The translations under genes and the position numbers were made by a program. A stretch of DNA of 64,000 bases from assembly GCF_014235785.1 (NCBI RefSeq), contig NZ_CP060137.1, forward strand, positions 186,001 through 250,000, given 5' to 3'. Origin of the DNA: Bacillus sp. PAMC26568. Lineage in GTDB: Bacteria; Bacillota; Bacilli; Bacillales; Bacillaceae. Below, piece after piece: positions 61,300 to 64,000 of this stretch. The notes under the pieces were generated by a model. It had not been told where the DNA came from and did no database searches. It saw only the letters and a list, made by a program, of their open reading frames with translations. Position 1 is the stretch's first letter. Every line of letters starts with the position of its first letter.

Positions 61300-62816
61300 T
61301 GACATCCATTCTTCTAACAGCTCTCGTATTCTCTCCAGTCATCGGAATCATTGTCCTGGCTTTTATGAAAAACGATCAGGAAAAATCACTTAAACTTGTC
61401 GGCTTTTTAGCTACATTGCCTGCCGTTCTTTTATCAGGCATTATTTTTGCACAATATCAGCTTGGAAATGATTTGGCACGATTTACTGAAAAACATGAAT
61501 GGATTTCATTCGGGCAATATCATGAGATGCAGCCTGGTGTGTTTACAGTTGATTATGAGCTTGGACTTGATGGCTTTTCACTGATTATGGTGCTGCTGAC
61601 ATCTATTCTTGCAGCTTTATCTGCAGCAGCATCCGTTTCAATCAAAAAGAACTGGAAAAGTTATTTTATGCTGTTTTTGCTTCTCGAAATCGGCATGCTT
61701 GGCGTATTCATGGCCCAAAATCTGATATTCTTTTTCATCTTTTTTGAGATTACGTTGATTCCAATGTTTTTCTTAATTGGAAAATGGGGCTACATGGCCC
61801 GTGAAAAAGCTGCGTATCAATTTTTGCTTTATAACGGATTTGGCTCGGCCATTCTCCTTCTCGTCATTATCCTGCTTTTTTCAAAAACAGGGACAACGAA
61901 TATTGTGCTTCTGAGTCAATTATTAAATACACCGGACGTTCAGCTGATCGGTCCGATTTCAGAAGACTTTAAGCTGGGGCTGCTAATTGCCTTAATCGCT
62001 GCCTTTGGGGTAAAGCTCCCGATTTTCCCAATGCACACTTGGATGCTGCGCGTACATGTGCAGGCACCGCCGCCTATAGTCATGCTTCATTCAGGCATTC
62101 TTTTGAAAATTGGTGCCTTCGGTTTAATCAAATTTGGACTTGGCTTATTTCCGAATGAGTTTTCACAGCTAAGTACGATTTTAATCGTTCTCGGTCTCGT
62201 AAATTTACTGTACGGCGCGTTTTTAGCCCTCATCCAAACTGAATTTAAGATGGTACTGGCGTACTCCAGTATTTCTCATATGGGCATTGTGCTTATTGGG
62301 CTTGGAGCTTTAAATGAAGCGGGGATACAGGGAGCGATTTTTCAGGTCGTATCCCACGGGTTGATTTCAGCACTGCTGTTTTTCTTAGTGGGAGTGATAA
62401 CGGAAAGAACAGAAACAACGCAGCTCGACAAGCTTTCAGGCTTGGCTAAGGCAATGCCGCTTACAGCAGGATTTTTGCTGGCTGGAGCCATGGCTTCGCT
62501 TGGATTACCGGGAATGTCAGGATTTATTAGTGAATTGACGGCGTTCATGGGGGTTTTTGGTGAGCATCCTGAGCTTGGAGCGATTGGAGCGATTGGGATT
62601 ATCCTGACCGCAGCCTATCTTCTAAGGGCAGTCCTCTCGATTACATTTGGAGCTGAAAAAAAGGAAGAACACGCGCTATATGATATGAGGTGGTATGAGA
62701 TTGTCCCAGTAACCGTCATGCTGTTTTTTATTGTATTAATCGGTGTTTATCCAAATGGACTTTCCGTTCCGCTGCAGCTTACGATCGAAACCATCATGAA
62801 AGGGATTGGGGGGTGA
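61299..62816 (+). CDS. nuoM: NADH-quinone oxidoreductase subunit M
   Basis: A 505-residue antiporter-like pump subunit. Key segments are FFIFFEITLIPMFFLIGKWG with the conserved membrane glutamate, AAFGVKLPIFPMHTWMLRVHVQAPPP (in part) and YSSISHMGIVLIGLG. The ATG shares its A with the nuoL stop. Ordinary in length and motif content. Confidence 0.95.
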   Translation: MTSILLTALVFSPVIGIIVLAFMKNDQEKSLKLVGFLATLPAVLLSGIIFAQYQLGNDLARFTEKHEWISFGQYHEMQPGVFTVDYELGLDGFSLIMVLLTSILAALSAAASVSIKKNWKSYFMLFLLLEIGMLGVFMAQNLIFFFIFFEITLIPMFFLIGKWGYMAREKAAYQFLLYNGFGSAILLLVIILLFSKTGTTNIVLLSQLLNTPDVQLIGPISEDFKLGLLIALIAAFGVKLPIFPMHTWMLRVHVQAPPPIVMLHSGILLKIGAFGLIKFGLGLFPNEFSQLSTILIVLGLVNLLYGAFLALIQTEFKMVLAYSSISHMGIVLIGLGALNEAGIQGAIFQVVSHGLISALLFFLVGVITERTETTQLDKLSGLAKAMPLTAGFLLAGAMASLGLPGMSGFISELTAFMGVFGEHPELGAIGAIGIILTAAYLLRAVLSITFGAEKKEEHALYDMRWYEIVPVTVMLFFIVLIGVYPNGLSVPLQLTIETIMKGIGG

Positions 62817-62822
62817 TGAACG

Positions 62823-64000
62823 ATGGATATGGAGACCTTGCTTAGCTTTAAATGGAATGTCATGATGCCGGAGTTCATCATTCTCGGAACGGCACTGCTG
62901 CTTTCAATCATAGATCTTTTCATAAAAGAGAACAAAAGCCGAAAATGGCTAGGGTGGATCGGACTGGCGGGAATTGCAGGCGCTATTCTGAGTCTTGCTT
63001 TGATGATTGGAACAGAAGACACCGTCATTCTTTATGACACTTTTGTACTGGATGCTTTTGCAAAAGCATTTAAGTTTATTTTATTGCTCGGCGCTGCGAT
63101 CATTTTTTTACTGGCAATTGATTATGAACCGCGCGAAGGATTAAAAGAACGGGGAGAATTTTATTATTTGCTCACAGCAGCTCTTTTAGGTGCCATGATG
63201 ATGGCTTCAAGCCGTGATTTAATTACACTGTTTGCCGGTCTTGAATTGCTGTCCATTTCTTCATATATTTTAGCTGGCTTGCGCAGAAAAAATCTCAAAT
63301 CAAACGAAGCCGCACTTAAATATGTCATCAACGGCGGCATTTCAACAGCGATTACTCTTTTCGGAATGAGCTATATATACGGTTTGACAGGAACAACTAG
63401 CCTCACGGAAATGATTCCGCAGCTGAATTCATTGACTGAGTCTGGATATACCTTCATTGCAGGCGTTTCCTTCCTGCTTATCTTTGTTGGATTATCCTTC
63501 AAAATAGCAACCGTTCCTTTTCACATGTGGGCACCGGATGTATACGAAGGAGCTCCAACACCAATAACAGCCTTTTTAAGTGTCGTTTCAAAAACAGCAG
63601 GATTTATTATCATTTTAAGAATATCTTTATCGGTTTTCGGAGCGATTCCATCTGAAGACGGCATGCAGTCCATGTTAATGGTATTCCAAGGGTTTATTGC
63701 GATTCTCGCGGCAATCACAATGATTGTCGGTAACACCATCGCACTGAAACAAAAAAACGTAAAGCGCATGCTTGCATATTCCTCCATTGCACATGCAGGA
63801 TACGTGCTGGTCGGCTTCGTCTCCTTTGGAGGCTACTTTTACTTTGATGCCATCTGGTTTTACTTGCTGTCCTATGTGATGATGAATCTCGGCGCTTTCG
63901 CAATTTTACAGGCTGTCTCCAAAACAGCAGGCACAGAAGATCTATCAGCATTTGCAGGTCTTTATCACAGATCACCGCTTGCTGGCATTGCAGTCACAAT
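62823..64000 (+). CDS. nuoN: NADH-quinone oxidoreductase subunit N, 3' end outside the window
   Basis: The frame runs open from ATG 62823 to the window end, 392 codons of an expected 480-500. The start follows GGGGGGTGATG, 6 bp after the nuoM stop. NuoN features are the DAFAKAFKFILLL segment, FAGLELLSISSYILAG with its glutamate, FKIATVPFHMWAPDVYEGAPTP (cited in part) and MLAYSSIAHAGY. About eleven helices are present. The missing end cannot be judged for truncation. Confidence 0.93.
   Translation, partial: MDMETLLSFKWNVMMPEFIILGTALLLSIIDLFIKENKSRKWLGWIGLAGIAGAILSLALMIGTEDTVILYDTFVLDAFAKAFKFILLLGAAIIFLLAIDYEPREGLKERGEFYYLLTAALLGAMMMASSRDLITLFAGLELLSISSYILAGLRRKNLKSNEAALKYVINGGISTAITLFGMSYIYGLTGTTSLTEMIPQLNSLTESGYTFIAGVSFLLIFVGLSFKIATVPFHMWAPDVYEGAPTPITAFLSVVSKTAGFIIILRISLSVFGAIPSEDGMQSMLMVFQGFIAILAAITMIVGNTIALKQKNVKRMLAYSSIAHAGYVLVGFVSFGGYFYFDAIWFYLLSYVMMNLGAFAILQAVSKTAGTEDLSAFAGLYHRSPLAGIAVT

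Overview
The window is chromosomal DNA from a spore-forming member of the Bacillaceae (Bacillus sensu lato; Metabacillus- or Priestia-like, species not determinable by eye). The evidence is the long gene order shared with Bacillus subtilis: rpoE-pyrG-ywjG-spo0F-fbaA-tal-murAB-glpX-rho-rpmE-tdk, racA-ywkD-prfA-prmC-spoIIR-ywlB-ywlC-mntP-ywlE-rpiB-ywlG-glyA, upp and atpIBEFHAGDC. Sporulation genes (spo0F, spoIIR, racA), sigma-A promoters with 17-bp spacing, strong AGGAGG ribosome sites and intrinsic terminators fit. Nearly all genes are on the + strand.

Layout. 0-2.7 kb: yceG (cut by the window edge) and yceH/telA, a tellurite/toxic-anion stress pair. 3-17 kb: the rpoE to prmC housekeeping block, with a CTP-sensing pyrG leader, a sigma-H/Spo0A-type spo0F control region, and racA and ywkD on the opposite strand. 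18-19.8 kb: an inserted NERD-domain gene and about 650 bp of non-coding higher-order repeats. 19.8-26 kb: spoIIR to glyA, with seven DnaA boxes around the ywlB/ywlC junction and a hairpin over the mntP ribosome site. 26-30 kb: uppP, upp and a secreted Vpr-like subtilase. 30.2-37.6 kb: the complete F1Fo ATP synthase operon.

37.6-53.3 kb is an accessory block between the ATP synthase and complex I operons. It holds an MHS-family transporter and a complete D-xylose sensing and uptake locus: a membrane-anchored XylF-like sensor, a LytS/YesM-type kinase, a YesN-type regulator, and the XylFGH ABC transporter, followed by a chemoreceptor. Three cre-like sites suggest joint carbon catabolite control. 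Then come a small exported protein, a FAD oxidoreductase, a Gfo/Idh/MocA oxidoreductase, a mini membrane protein and a frameshifted pseudogene.

53.4-64 kb: an 11-gene complex I operon, nuoABCDHIJKLMN, with no nuoE, nuoF or nuoG. NuoC carries a roughly 300-residue Ala/Lys repeat extension, and nuoN runs off the window. Placing ATP synthase and complex I close together puts two main energy-conserving complexes in one region.

The most unusual pattern is non-coding. Several unrelated intergenic spacers (5.7, 19.2-19.7, 50.1, 57.8 and 58.0 kb) contain degenerate word arrays. Each locus has its own word, but the same 21-bp period (two helical turns) recurs in all of them. A second repeat family, a 120-bp GC-rich element, is present as two identical tandem copies near 44 kb and as an inverted relic that supplies part of the murAB promoter. 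No rRNA, tRNA, CRISPR array or insertion sequence was recognised.
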